A stretch of DNA of 38,498 nt from JBJFCE01 sp051888775 (GCA_051888775.1 JBJFCE010000075.1:1-38498); one strand, 5' to 3'. Shown: positions 17,538-25,928, numbered from the stretch's first letter. Translations and numbers: made by a program. Notes: generated from the letters alone by a model not told the origin.

Positions 17538-17999
17538 TTACGCCAACGGCTTGTCCCAGAATTCAACCAGATCCTTCATTTTGGTGATTACGTTTAAAAA
17601 GATGCGGTTCTCAACACCTTCACGCCACACAACCGATTTCGTCATGCCGAGCAGGACATATTTTGACAAAATATCACTCAGCTCCCTCATGTTCCGAATC
17701 GTTGCTTTATCTATAAAGGACTGCTCATCCTGTACTGTTCTTAAATGGTTTCTGGAGTAGGTATATACATAGTTACGGTTCATCAGTCCGGTGTTTTTTG
17801 CTTCTTTTATGAAGCTCATCAATGTTCCGTCATAAACCGGAATCGCGACAGAATGTTCTGCAATTCCCTCTCCCGAAAAGGTCGCGGAAACATCATTCCC
17901 GCTTTTTGTTTCCAGCCATGGGATATATTTTGCAAGCTTTACGATATCCGCACGATATTCAGCTACCAATTCTTCCATCGCTTTTTTATCCATATCCAT
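17538..17999 (-). CDS. Hypothetical protein, 153 aa
   Basis: A soluble protein with no signal or membrane segment and no family that I recognise. The N-terminal helix (KKAMEELVAEYRADIVKLAKYIPWLE) precedes a mixed region with VAIPVYDGTLMSFIKEA (about 51-67) and a helical C-terminal half with ENRIFLNVITKMKDLVEFW. The ATG at 17999 has GAGG 7 nt upstream. It is first in a transcript with the TetR gene, whose alternative start overlaps this stop codon by 1 nt. Such a pairing often means the regulator controls this gene, but that is inference. Confidence 0.8.
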   Translation of the reverse strand: MDMDKKAMEELVAEYRADIVKLAKYIPWLETKSGNDVSATFSGEGIAEHSVAIPVYDGTLMSFIKEAKNTGLMNRNYVYTYSRNHLRTVQDEQSFIDKATIRNMRELSDILSKYVLLGMTKSVVWREGVENRIFLNVITKMKDLVEFWDKPLA

Positions 18000-18030
18000 G
18001 ATTTTACCTCACAATATTACAGATAGTTAC

Positions 18031-18059
18031 ATATTAGCATACTTCTTTTTTGTCCGCAA
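18031..18059 (-). promoter_or_regulatory. Promoter of the hypothetical-tetR transcript
   Basis: Minus-strand -35 TTGCGG (18054-18059), 17 nt spacer, -10 TAATAT (18031-18036), 32 nt from the start codon at 17999. Confidence 0.5.
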
Positions 18060-18072
18060 GACGCATATCTGC

Positions 18073-18101
18073 TATTCAAACACAAAAAAATGCGGTATAC
18101 T
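18073..18101 (+). promoter_or_regulatory. Probable promoter of the cNMP-domain protein gene
   Basis: TATACT at 18096-18101 is a good -10 box; the -35 position (about 18073-18079) matches poorly. A second possible pair is TTGTCC at 18050 with TATTCA at 18073. Either gives a leader of about 40-65 nt before the AGGGGG site and ATG at 18147. Confidence 0.4.
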
Positions 18102-18146
18102 GATATTACATTATAAAAAACTCCGACACTAAAAGGGGGCTGTTTT

Positions 18147-20420
18147 ATGGAAACCGTAACTTTTTCCGCAGGTGCTACCATGATACGTGAAGGTGAACCC
18201 GTTGACCGGATACTGATTCTTTCTTCCGGCAGCGTCACCGGCAGCAGTGCGAAAGGAAATTTATTTCTGCAAAAAGGTGATATTCCCGGCATATTCGATC
18301 TGTTCTGCGGCTATTCCTTCTATACCTATACCGCTTCCGAGCAGGTCACCTGTCTGTGCTATCCCCTCTCCGACAAAGAAACGCTGCTGTCCCTGCTGCG
18401 CTCCCGCGCCGAACTCAACACCCTTCTTGCAACAACGATCTGTCGACAGTGCTGCAGTATTCTGGATGACAGCCTTCTTCAGGACTATAATTGTGACCGT
18501 TTTTATACAGGCATCAAAGATAATTATAAGGATTATATCGCACTTTGTACCAAACACGGTATTACACCAAAACACCTGACGGATATTGAGGAATTGTCTC
18601 CTTTTTCCGCAGAAGACACGCTTCCCGATTATCTGTCTTCTTATTATGATGCTATGCGTGATCTTCCTCCGGATACCTATGCGGCACTGTTTCATAATCG
18701 CCCCGATTTTACCTATGGCTTTTTGCACAAAACCTCTGATGATATCCATCTGGTACTGGAACATTTACAGATGATTGCCGATTATCAGGCAGATTCTTCT
18801 TATCTTTTATTAAATCGCAACGGCATAGATCTGTTTGATCTGTATACTTCGCTCTGCTATCAACTGCAAAAGCAAAATGAGGATACCATGTCTTTGCAGG
18901 CAACCATCAGCAAGCTGATGATCCAAATGGAGGGACAGCGTGCCATCGATCGTTCCCTCTATCAGGCGCGTGTCGGTGAATACCGCAGGCAGCTTACCGA
19001 TCTTATGCATTTGCAAGAACATCCGAATCAGGCACAGACTAAAGACATCTTTCCGACAGAACTCAACAACTCTGTACATACCATTCTTCAATATGCCGAT
19101 TATGAAGAAAACAGCACAAAATTATTCCTTGCGGATCTTACTTCTTACCGTGCGTTAAAAGACCGTTCTTCTCTGGAGGATACCGCAATTTCGCTCAGGA
19201 AAAGACTGACCTCTGCTTTTTACGAGATTTATACTTCCGCATTCCAGTTCAGTCTGAAAGATCCGGCACCTCCGCTACCGGTCCGTCTGTTTCTACTGTT
19301 TGGCTATATGGACGAGGAACTTGCCGGAACGGAAAACGCCGTTTCACTTGTCCGGATCGCACAATCCCTCTCGGATCAGACCGCACATGGTGTCTTCACT
19401 CTCTATGACTGGCTTCAGGCAATTTATTACGGGAAACGAGAACCCAGCCGGAACGAATTTGACAACGATTATTCTCAATATCTGCACGAGCTTCGCTTCT
19501 CCGGAAAAATTTCACCGGAGGATGAGCAGCGACTCCGCACAGATCCCGCCGGAAGGGTAATGTTTGAACTCCAGAACATGTTCCCGATCGTCAATAAGAT
19601 CACCTGTGGACATATTTCTTCCTTCTGCCCGATTTTTTCCGAACATAATTGCCTGCGAACACCCGAAGAAGCGTTGGTAACCGTTGAAAAAATCCGGACA
19701 GCTCTGAATATGATCCGCGCCATCGACTATAGTGTTTTTTATCGTGAAGTCCTGTTTGCACTTCCGGAAGCCTCGATTCCGCATGAACTGATCCAAACCG
19801 AAGTGCTTCCCGATTTTATTCTGATGCCCAATATCGGCATCCGGGGCGTTCTCTGGCAGGAGATTGAAGGAAAACGCCGCACAACACCGGGGCGCATGAT
19901 GTTGCCGCTGCTCTGTCAGGAAGATATCACTCTGCTGATCACTCGCCTATGCGGGGACTTCCGTTGGGAAATGTGCAAACGTATGCAGGGTGCACACTGG
20001 AACGATATTTCCGATCCCAGCCTAACCAGCGAATACTTTGACTATATCCAGTTCTTCCGCAAAAATAATGAGCTTTCTCCCGATGCAAAAGAAAAGCTGA
20101 AACTCGGACTCCAACGCGCCAAGAACAGTTATCGTGAAATGTTTGTCAGAGATTATATTCAATGGATTTATTACGAGGCTTCCGGTTCTCCGCGGCTGAA
20201 TAAGGTCTCACGGCGTATTCTGTTCCGATACTGTCCTTTTTCGGCAGCTTATCGTGAGCGCCTTACCTCAAATCCGCTCTATAAAGAGCCTTTGGAACGA
20301 TATCAGGTTCGGATCGCACACGAAAAGCATCGTCTTCAGAATGTGATGAAGAAGATTCAAAATGCCGGAAAACCAATCCCTCCGGAGCTCCAACAGCAAA
20401 AAGACTTTTTAGACCTATAG
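18147..20420 (+). CDS. Large orphan protein with N-terminal cyclic-nucleotide-binding-like domain
   Basis: This is a 757 aa soluble protein, one of only two plus-strand genes. Residues 1-110 look like a cyclic-nucleotide-binding beta-roll: TFSAGATMIREGEPVDRILILSSG, then GDIPGIFDLFCGYS as the phosphate-cassette region. The cassette lacks the Arg that binds the cyclic phosphate in CRP-type domains (YSFYTYTA there), so the ligand may differ or be absent. No HTH, kinase, cyclase or membrane segment follows. The remaining ~640 residues are helical and charged, with a Gln-rich stretch near 270-300, and match nothing I recognise. An AGGGGG site lies 8 nt upstream of the ATG. The downstream terminator is at 20598-20637. 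Confidence 0.85.
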   Translation: METVTFSAGATMIREGEPVDRILILSSGSVTGSSAKGNLFLQKGDIPGIFDLFCGYSFYTYTASEQVTCLCYPLSDKETLLSLLRSRAELNTLLATTICRQCCSILDDSLLQDYNCDRFYTGIKDNYKDYIALCTKHGITPKHLTDIEELSPFSAEDTLPDYLSSYYDAMRDLPPDTYAALFHNRPDFTYGFLHKTSDDIHLVLEHLQMIADYQADSSYLLLNRNGIDLFDLYTSLCYQLQKQNEDTMSLQATISKLMIQMEGQRAIDRSLYQARVGEYRRQLTDLMHLQEHPNQAQTKDIFPTELNNSVHTILQYADYEENSTKLFLADLTSYRALKDRSSLEDTAISLRKRLTSAFYEIYTSAFQFSLKDPAPPLPVRLFLLFGYMDEELAGTENAVSLVRIAQSLSDQTAHGVFTLYDWLQAIYYGKREPSRNEFDNDYSQYLHELRFSGKISPEDEQRLRTDPAGRVMFELQNMFPIVNKITCGHISSFCPIFSEHNCLRTPEEALVTVEKIRTALNMIRAIDYSVFYREVLFALPEASIPHELIQTEVLPDFILMPNIGIRGVLWQEIEGKRRTTPGRMMLPLLCQEDITLLITRLCGDFRWEMCKRMQGAHWNDISDPSLTSEYFDYIQFFRKNNELSPDAKEKLKLGLQRAKNSYREMFVRDYIQWIYYEASGSPRLNKVSRRILFRYCPFSAAYRERLTSNPLYKEPLERYQVRIAHEKHRLQNVMKKIQNAGKPIPPELQQQKDFLDL

Positions 20421-20540
20421 TACTTTTGTATTATTTTTTAGTCGTTTTTTGTCATTTTTTGGAAGAAAAAAGTAATATACTGTCATTTCGTCACAATATA
20501 TTTATAGCATCAAATTCCCAAAAGCAATATACTAAAAACA

Positions 20541-20585
20541 GTTCAGCGAGAGTTGAACTTGCTAATTAGCAATTCCGGAAGAATT
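20541..20585 (+). other. Three consecutive small stem-loops, possible structured RNA
   Basis: GTTCA...TTGAAC (20541-20558), the perfect palindrome TTGCTAATTAGCAA (20559-20572) and AATTCCGGAAGAATT (20571-20585) follow one another directly. They lie about 120 nt after the cNMP-protein stop and just before its terminator. This may be a structured 3' UTR or a short RNA ending at 20637. A TATACT at 20528-20533 lacks a good -35 box. Confidence 0.35.
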
Positions 20586-20597
20586 CCCCTTTTACAC

Positions 20598-20637
20598 AAA
20601 ACAGAGGCTCTGGGTATCCCCCCAGAGCTTCTGTTTT
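20598..20637. terminator. Bidirectional terminator between cNMP-protein and ThuA genes
   Basis: A long stem, AAAACAGA-x-GCTCTGGG paired with CCCAGAGC-x-TCTGTTTT, has T runs on both strands. It serves the two convergent genes. Confidence 0.85.
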
Positions 20638-20720
20638 ATGTTTATGTTTTATGTTGTATTTTTCCTGTTAAAATGTCCCGATGATATGCTCTCCATGACA
20701 AACCGAACCGACATTTCCGA

Positions 20721-21428
20721 TCAGTTAATGATTTCCTCATTATCACGTGTATTGTTCATGCGGTTAATCGGGCGCGCCCACCGCACGGCATTGATGATAA
20801 TCCTCTGTATCACCTTGTTTTCATAGATCGGATACTCCTCATGTCCCGGTTGAAAGTAAAAGATCTTGCCATTGCCTCTTGTAAAGGTCACGCCGCTTCT
20901 AAATACCGTACCACCGGCAAACCAGCCCTCAAACACAATATCATCCGGTTTCGGAATATCAAAATACTCCCCGTAAAGCTCCTCCTTTTCCAGCTCAAAG
21001 CTTGCAGGAATCCCCTCGGCAATCGGATGAAACGGGCTGACCGTAAACAGTCTTTCCCTGTCCCCATGCTTCCACTGCAATGTCATGGTAGTTCCTAAAA
21101 GCAGCCTGAGCGGTTTACAAAAATGTGCCGAATGAAGCGGTATAAATCCCATGCCGCGTCTCACGTATGCCGCTACTCTCTCTGCATTTTCATCCGTCAG
21201 CCGGTCATGTGCCGCATGTCCCCACCAGATCAAAACATCCGTTTCTGCCAGAACTTCTTCCGATACCCCCTGCTTAGGCATATCCAATGTCGCACAGCGC
21301 ACTACGATATCTTCTTCCTGTTCTAAAAATTTCCGAATCGTCGTATGGATCCCCTCCGGATATACACTTGCAATCTCCGGATACTCCTTTTCATGAATAT
21401 ATTCATTCCAAACCGTAACACGTATCAT
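20721..21428 (-). CDS. ThuA-like (trehalose utilisation) domain protein
   Basis: The 235 aa protein matches the ThuA/class I GATase-like fold: IRVTVWNEYIHEK at the N-terminus, TDVLIWWGHAAHDRL near residues 64-78, GFIPLHSAHFCKPL near 93-106, GKIFYFQPGHEEYPIY near 185-200 and IINAVRWA near the end. The family is linked to sugar metabolism, but its reaction is not firmly established. It overlaps the isomerase-like gene by 4 nt (ATGA). Such pairs (ThuA plus TIM-barrel sugar isomerase) are common in carbohydrate loci, so it probably acts on the same sugar. Confidence 0.92.
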   Translation of the reverse strand: MIRVTVWNEYIHEKEYPEIASVYPEGIHTTIRKFLEQEEDIVVRCATLDMPKQGVSEEVLAETDVLIWWGHAAHDRLTDENAERVAAYVRRGMGFIPLHSAHFCKPLRLLLGTTMTLQWKHGDRERLFTVSPFHPIAEGIPASFELEKEELYGEYFDIPKPDDIVFEGWFAGGTVFRSGVTFTRGNGKIFYFQPGHEEYPIYENKVIQRIIINAVRWARPINRMNNTRDNEEIIN

Positions 21429-22246
21429 ACTTTCTCCCTTTCTCGAAGCACTTCGTTCAGCCAGTCCGCCGAAGCGATCATATCCTCTAACTGGTGTTTC
21501 GAACCGAAGTGCTCGATCGCATAGTTTCCGTCGTATCCGCTCTCCCTGATCCTGTCGAGCAGTGCTTTCATCGGTATCATGCCACTGCCCACACTTGCAG
21601 TATACATAGGCGTTCCCTGAATCGTCTCCTTTGGCAGTTCTCCTTCTTTTTTCAAAAGACTCCTGTCCTTACAATGGACATATCCGATCCTGTCTGATAA
21701 AAGCGGCAGCATTTCCTCTGCTCTTTCTTCACTATAAAGGAAATTCCCGGTATCAAAGGTACAGGAAAGTTCCGGTATCCGGTCAAGAAACCAACGAACC
21801 TCCGCGCCTGTAGCAAATACCGCCGAACAGTCATCAAAATCCTCTATGGATACACGGATTTTTCTCTTTGCGGCATACCGGCACATTTCCTGCAGTACCA
21901 CAGCCATCCGCTCCCGGCATACTGCCCGGTCCTGTCCTTCCTTTACAAAACCCGGAACTGCCAGAACATGCCTGACACCATACCGCGACAGTTTTTTCAG
22001 CATCCTCTTATAGGAATGATCCTCCGGGTGATTGCCCCAGTCAAAAAAAGCATAGACGCTCTGTACCGGTAAACCGACCCGTTGAAGCTCCTTAAAACGT
22101 TTCCCCGTATGCCTTTTCACTTCTCCATAATCCATTTCCACACCGCAGATTCCATGCTTGTTCAGAAGTTCTGCGATCTCATGCAGCTCTTTCCCGCTCT
22201 GTCTGCACGCCTCCCTGACGTGGTCATAAAACACCGTAATCCGCAT
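21425..22246 (-). CDS. Sugar phosphate isomerase/epimerase-like TIM-barrel protein
   Basis: This 273 aa protein belongs to the xylose-isomerase-like/AP-endonuclease-2 TIM-barrel family. Supporting segments are GICGVEMDYGEV, RVSIEDFDDCSAVFATG (metal-ligand Glu), CTFDTGNFLYS, IGYVHCKDRS and the C-terminal YAIEHFG. The start was set at 22246 (MRITVFYDH) with AAAGGCGG upstream. The longer frame runs through the palindromic element and would encode an unrelated basic extension. The gene is led by its own promoter at 22487-22515 and the palindrome leader 22272-22477, and is translationally coupled to the ThuA gene. The substrate is unknown. Confidence 0.88.
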   Translation of the reverse strand: MRITVFYDHVREACRQSGKELHEIAELLNKHGICGVEMDYGEVKRHTGKRFKELQRVGLPVQSVYAFFDWGNHPEDHSYKRMLKKLSRYGVRHVLAVPGFVKEGQDRAVCRERMAVVLQEMCRYAAKRKIRVSIEDFDDCSAVFATGAEVRWFLDRIPELSCTFDTGNFLYSEERAEEMLPLLSDRIGYVHCKDRSLLKKEGELPKETIQGTPMYTASVGSGMIPMKALLDRIRESGYDGNYAIEHFGSKHQLEDMIASADWLNEVLREREKV

Positions 22247-22271
22247 TTGCCATCCGCCTTTTCCATATTTG

Positions 22272-22477
22272 GATTTCACTGCAATTTTCAGATCATGCTT
22301 CCAGTTTCGCCGCAGAAAAGATATTTCTTCGCGCGGCACGTTCTCACTCCGTGAAAAACGCAGCGGTCACTAAGCTCGAAAATACCTCGCTAAGTGCCGG
22401 CGTTTTTCAAGGACCGCGCGAAGAAATATCTTTCCTACGGCAAAACCGGAAGCATGATCCGAAAATTGCAGTAAATC
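22272..22477 (-). repeat. Long palindromic leader element, copy E2
   Basis: Arms 22272-22336 and 22414-22477 pair over about 64 nt with five mismatches and one single-base gap. The arm sequence is largely unrelated to E1. The 77 nt core holds TGAAAAACGC/GCGTTTTTCA and CACT-AAGC/GCTTAGTG-type stems around the same AAAATAC loop (plus sense), and begins with the same GGCACG. The minus-strand promoter at 22487-22515 puts the transcription start about 3 nt outside the arm. The isomerase ATG is 26 nt past the other arm. Confidence 0.85.
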
Positions 22478-22486
22478 TCATAAAAA

Positions 22487-22515
22487 AGTATAACACTTCT
22501 TGCAAAACAGAGCAA
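22487..22515 (-). promoter_or_regulatory. Promoter of the isomerase-ThuA transcript
   Basis: Minus-strand -35 TTGCTC (22510-22515), 17 nt spacer, -10 TATACT (22487-22492) with an upstream TGT (extended -10). The predicted start is near 22480. It overlaps the divergent asnA promoter. Confidence 0.7.
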
Positions 22516-22528
22516 TTCGCGGTTTAAT
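22500..22528 (+). promoter_or_regulatory. Promoter of asnA
   Basis: -35 TTGCAA (22500-22505), 17 nt spacer, -10 TTTAAT (22523-22528). The leader is only about 42 nt, too short for a T-box. Confidence 0.6.
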
Positions 22529-22576
22529 AGATATGGTATTTGTTACAATCATTCTATATGAGAAGGAAGTATAAGC

Positions 22577-23587
22577 ATGGAACATCTAATTATTCCCAAG
22601 GACTATCATTCAGAGCTGAATCTGCATGATACTCAGATTGCCATTAAAACCGTAAAGGATTTTTTTCAGAATCTGCTTGCAGAACGTCTGAATCTCCTGC
22701 GTGTTTCCGCACCGCTTTTCGTGGATCCCGCTTCCGGTCTGAATGACAATTTAAACGGTGTGGAACGCCCCGTTTCTTTCGGTATCAAAGAACAGAATGA
22801 GGCAGAGGCTGAAATTGTTCATTCTCTTGCCAAATGGAAACGCTTTGCATTGAAAAAATACGGTTTTTCCCATGGAGAAGGTCTGTATACCGATATGAAC
22901 GCCATCCGACGGGATGAGATCACGGATAATATCCACTCCATCTTTGTCGACCAGTGGGACTGGGAAAAAATCATCTCCAAAGAAGAACGGACTCTGGATA
23001 CTTTAAAAGCAATCGTCAAACAGGTCTACAGTGTTCTTCGTAAAACAGAGAAATATATGTCCATCGAATATGATTACATACAGGAAATTCTTCCAAAGGA
23101 TATTTTCTTCATCACAACACAGGAGTTGGAAGATATGTTCCCGGACAACACTCCCAAAGAACGTGAGTACTATATCACCAAAGCTAAGGGTGCTGTTTGT
23201 CTTATGAAGATCGGCGATGTATTGGAATCCGGTGAGCGCCACGACGGTCGTGCTCCGGACTATGACGACTGGGAATTAAATGCCGATATTCTGGTATACT
23301 ATCCGGTACTGGATATTGCACTGGAATTATCTTCCATGGGAATCCGTGTCGACGAAACCGCACTGATGAAGCAGTTACAAAAAGCTGGCTGTATGGAACG
23401 TGCCGAGCTTCCTTTCCAAAAGGCAATCCTGAATCGGGAACTGCCATATACGATCGGCGGCGGTATCGGTCAGTCCCGTATCTGTATGTTTTTCCTCCGA
23501 AAAGCACATATCGGAGAGGTTCAGTCCTCCCTTTGGCCGAAAGAGATTATCGAAGAAGCCGAAAGACACGGCATTCAGTTATTATGA
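22577..23587 (+). CDS. asnA: Aspartate-ammonia ligase (asparagine synthetase A)
   Basis: AsnA makes asparagine from aspartate, ammonia and ATP in the cytoplasm. At 336 aa it has the full class II synthetase-like fold: LNLLRVSAPLFVDPASGLND near residues 37-56, ERPVSF, KWKRFALKKYGF, GLYTDMNAIRRDE, DQWDWEK, and the C-terminal GGGIGQSRICMFFL. AAGGAAG lies 7 nt upstream of the ATG. It is monocistronic, with its own promoter and a strong terminator at 23602-23641. It uses ammonia rather than glutamine, complementing the glutamine-dependent enzymes elsewhere in the window. Confidence 0.98.
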   Translation: MEHLIIPKDYHSELNLHDTQIAIKTVKDFFQNLLAERLNLLRVSAPLFVDPASGLNDNLNGVERPVSFGIKEQNEAEAEIVHSLAKWKRFALKKYGFSHGEGLYTDMNAIRRDEITDNIHSIFVDQWDWEKIISKEERTLDTLKAIVKQVYSVLRKTEKYMSIEYDYIQEILPKDIFFITTQELEDMFPDNTPKEREYYITKAKGAVCLMKIGDVLESGERHDGRAPDYDDWELNADILVYYPVLDIALELSSMGIRVDETALMKQLQKAGCMERAELPFQKAILNRELPYTIGGGIGQSRICMFFLRKAHIGEVQSSLWPKEIIEEAERHGIQLL

Positions 23588-23601
23588 TTCATTGTAATAT
23601 A

Positions 23602-23641
23602 AGAACATCCGGGAATTTCAAATCTCCCGGATGTTCTTTTT
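23602..23641 (+). terminator. Intrinsic terminator of asnA
   Basis: A 13 bp stem (AGAACATCCGGGA/TCCCGGATGTTCT) is followed by TTTTTG. The opposite strand is also A/T-rich after the stem, so it may also serve the convergent EAL-PAS gene that ends at 23714. Confidence 0.92.
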
Positions 23642-23713
23642 GTTTCTATATAAAATCCCTTTTACTTGTTGAAATGTATCACTTTCACAGGTTCTTTTAT
23701 ACAGCATGACTAT

Positions 23714-25855
23714 TTAGTTTTCCCGCATCTTACGCTTGATGCAGCAGATATATTCTTCCTCACCTTTCGGAAGTTTGACTTTAAAAAATAATGCCGATAC
23801 TCCCATAATATCCGTATCATCCCGCTTGATGCTATAACTCACAGCAAAACTTCCGTTTTCACTCTTTTCCAATTCCTGATCCAATAACGCCTTATCCTTA
23901 ATCACATCTGCCGGATTGATTTTGCTTTCATAGTCGATCCCTTCGGAAAAACGATCAAAGAAATCGAAAAAATAATATTTTTGACCAATCTGCATCTGAT
24001 CCTTTCCACATGTATGCAGAACCTCTGCCTGCCCGGTATTATAATCCAAGCGATATACTTTATCATATACCTTTAACAGAGCTTCACTATAATTGAGCAA
24101 ATAGCGTTCCTGTTCTATTTTCTTCATTTCATCAATATTATCCAATGCAAAATAGAATAAGGAACGTTTTCCCCGGCTTCCCAGATAACGGACTTTCACA
24201 TTCAGCCAGACATAGCTTCCATCCTCACGTTTATGATGCAGCTGCACCTGTTCCACATGATCCTTTTCTCTGGATAAGCGGCATTTTTCCATCAAAATGC
24301 TTCGTTCCGGTTCCTCAACCGGTTTATTCAGAACACTGACCTCTGCTGTCTGTTTCTTGCTGTCTCCGTAAACCGCTTCATAATATCCTTTGTTTACCTG
24401 AATGACCTCCAGACTGTCCTGAGTCATTTCAAAGACACCCATTCCACCGAGCATACTGTAAAACAGCATACTTTCTCTGGAATTTCCCCGACCGAAGACA
24501 TCCATAATGACATCCTCCAGTTCCAGAGAATCGTCTTTCTGAATCAGGTTCGTATTGTCGGTCTTACGATTAAAGAGTTCTTCAATCTGTGTTTCCGGCA
24601 TCGGTCTGTAAAAATAATATCCCTGTACCAGATCACATTCCACACTCTTCAGGTATTCCCAGTTTTTCTTGGTCTCCACACCTTCCGCAACGGTTTTCAG
24701 TTTCATCCATTTTGCCATACGGATAATCGCTTCCAGTATAATGGATGCACTCTGATTGTTCTCAATATCGTCCATGAACTTCATGTCGATCTTAAGGATA
24801 TCAATCGGAAGATCCTTAAGAATATTCAGTGAAGAATATCCGCTTCCAAAATCATCCATCAGTACAACAAAGCCCATTTCATGCAGCTTCTTAACCGCTT
24901 CCTGCACCATCTGCGGATTATCGGAATAAGCACTCTCCGTGATCTCTATTTTTATCAGATGTGTAGGAAGATTATACTTTTTAACAATATTACAAATATC
25001 CTCACACAAGTGTTGATTATAAAACTCCACCCGTGAGACATTAATGGAAATCGGAACAACTTCTATTCCCTGATCGATCCTGCCTCTCTGCATACGGCAG
25101 ACTTCATTCCATACATAGCGATCCAGTATACTGATAAATCCGTTTTTTTCAAAAAGTGGTATGAACATTCCCGGAGAAATCAATCCCCGTTCCGGATGTT
25201 CCCAACGAACCAATGCTTCCATTCCTGCCACTTCGCCGTCACTGGTACGGCAGATCGGCTGATAGTAAACCTTAAACTGCTTCTCCGCAATCGCTGTCTT
25301 AAAATCGCTGTTGAGCTTCTGCTCTTCCACGATTGCTCCCCACATGCCCTCGTCAAACCATGCATATGGTTTTAAATAATTATCCTTTACCGTCTCCATG
25401 GCAACACGGGCACGATCCACCATGTTGCTGATCGTCAGTGACGGATTGGAAATCTTATAAAGTCCGCAACACGAAAAGAAATGATACTCGGAGCCCTCCG
25501 CATCATATGTAACATCGCCTAATTTCAACCATTCGCCACGCTGAATCACCTCATCCGGTACACAACAGATAAAATTATCACGTTCCACTCGTCCATAGGT
25601 TGCGTTTTCACCACCTATGACATCTTTCAAAGACTGTGCCAGCTGGATTAGGACCTTGTCACCGGTCTCCCTGCCAAACAGGTCATTGATCACCTTAAAT
25701 TTTCGAATGTTCCAATAAATCAGGCAGAACTGTATTGCGGGATTCTGATTTAACAGATCCCGCGTATATCTGTAGAAGCCCTGACGATTGTAAATCCCGG
25801 TCAGTTCGTCAAACATCTCTTTCTGTTTTAGACTATCCCCCAAATAATCTGCCAT
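23714..25855 (-). CDS. GGDEF(degenerate)-EAL-PAS c-di-GMP phosphodiesterase, cytoplasmic
   Basis: This is a 713 aa protein without membrane segments. A GGDEF fold (about 12-170) has ERDNF at 91-95 instead of the catalytic motif. The EAL domain (about 180-430) keeps EALVRW at 213-218, SINVS, IEITES, DDFGSGYSSL at 334-343, ILKID, AEGVET and QGYYFYRP, so phosphodiesterase activity is predicted. A PAS/PAC-like module follows (about 460-590; GSYVWLNVKVRYLG, FYFALDNIDEMKKIEQER) plus a further ~110 residue C-terminal domain that I cannot name. Placing PAS after EAL is the reverse of the common order. The ATG at 25855 has GAGGTG just upstream. The gene is monocistronic and convergent with asnA. Confidence 0.95.
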   Translation of the reverse strand: MADYLGDSLKQKEMFDELTGIYNRQGFYRYTRDLLNQNPAIQFCLIYWNIRKFKVINDLFGRETGDKVLIQLAQSLKDVIGGENATYGRVERDNFICCVPDEVIQRGEWLKLGDVTYDAEGSEYHFFSCCGLYKISNPSLTISNMVDRARVAMETVKDNYLKPYAWFDEGMWGAIVEEQKLNSDFKTAIAEKQFKVYYQPICRTSDGEVAGMEALVRWEHPERGLISPGMFIPLFEKNGFISILDRYVWNEVCRMQRGRIDQGIEVVPISINVSRVEFYNQHLCEDICNIVKKYNLPTHLIKIEITESAYSDNPQMVQEAVKKLHEMGFVVLMDDFGSGYSSLNILKDLPIDILKIDMKFMDDIENNQSASIILEAIIRMAKWMKLKTVAEGVETKKNWEYLKSVECDLVQGYYFYRPMPETQIEELFNRKTDNTNLIQKDDSLELEDVIMDVFGRGNSRESMLFYSMLGGMGVFEMTQDSLEVIQVNKGYYEAVYGDSKKQTAEVSVLNKPVEEPERSILMEKCRLSREKDHVEQVQLHHKREDGSYVWLNVKVRYLGSRGKRSLFYFALDNIDEMKKIEQERYLLNYSEALLKVYDKVYRLDYNTGQAEVLHTCGKDQMQIGQKYYFFDFFDRFSEGIDYESKINPADVIKDKALLDQELEKSENGSFAVSYSIKRDDTDIMGVSALFFKVKLPKGEEEYICCIKRKMREN

Positions 25856-25928
25856 ACCTTCACCTCATTTTACAGCGGATTTATCCCCTCCGCACAAATC
25901 GGTATATCATGCTCGATAATATAGTATC

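Noticed and set aside
22247..22339. N-terminal extension of the isomerase-like protein
   Set aside because: It is encoded by the palindrome arm, has no ribosome site and does not fit the TIM-barrel start. The ATG at 22246 is preferred.
22529..22576. T-box riboswitch before asnA
   Set aside because: The leader is only about 42 nt and has no stem I or specifier-like structure.
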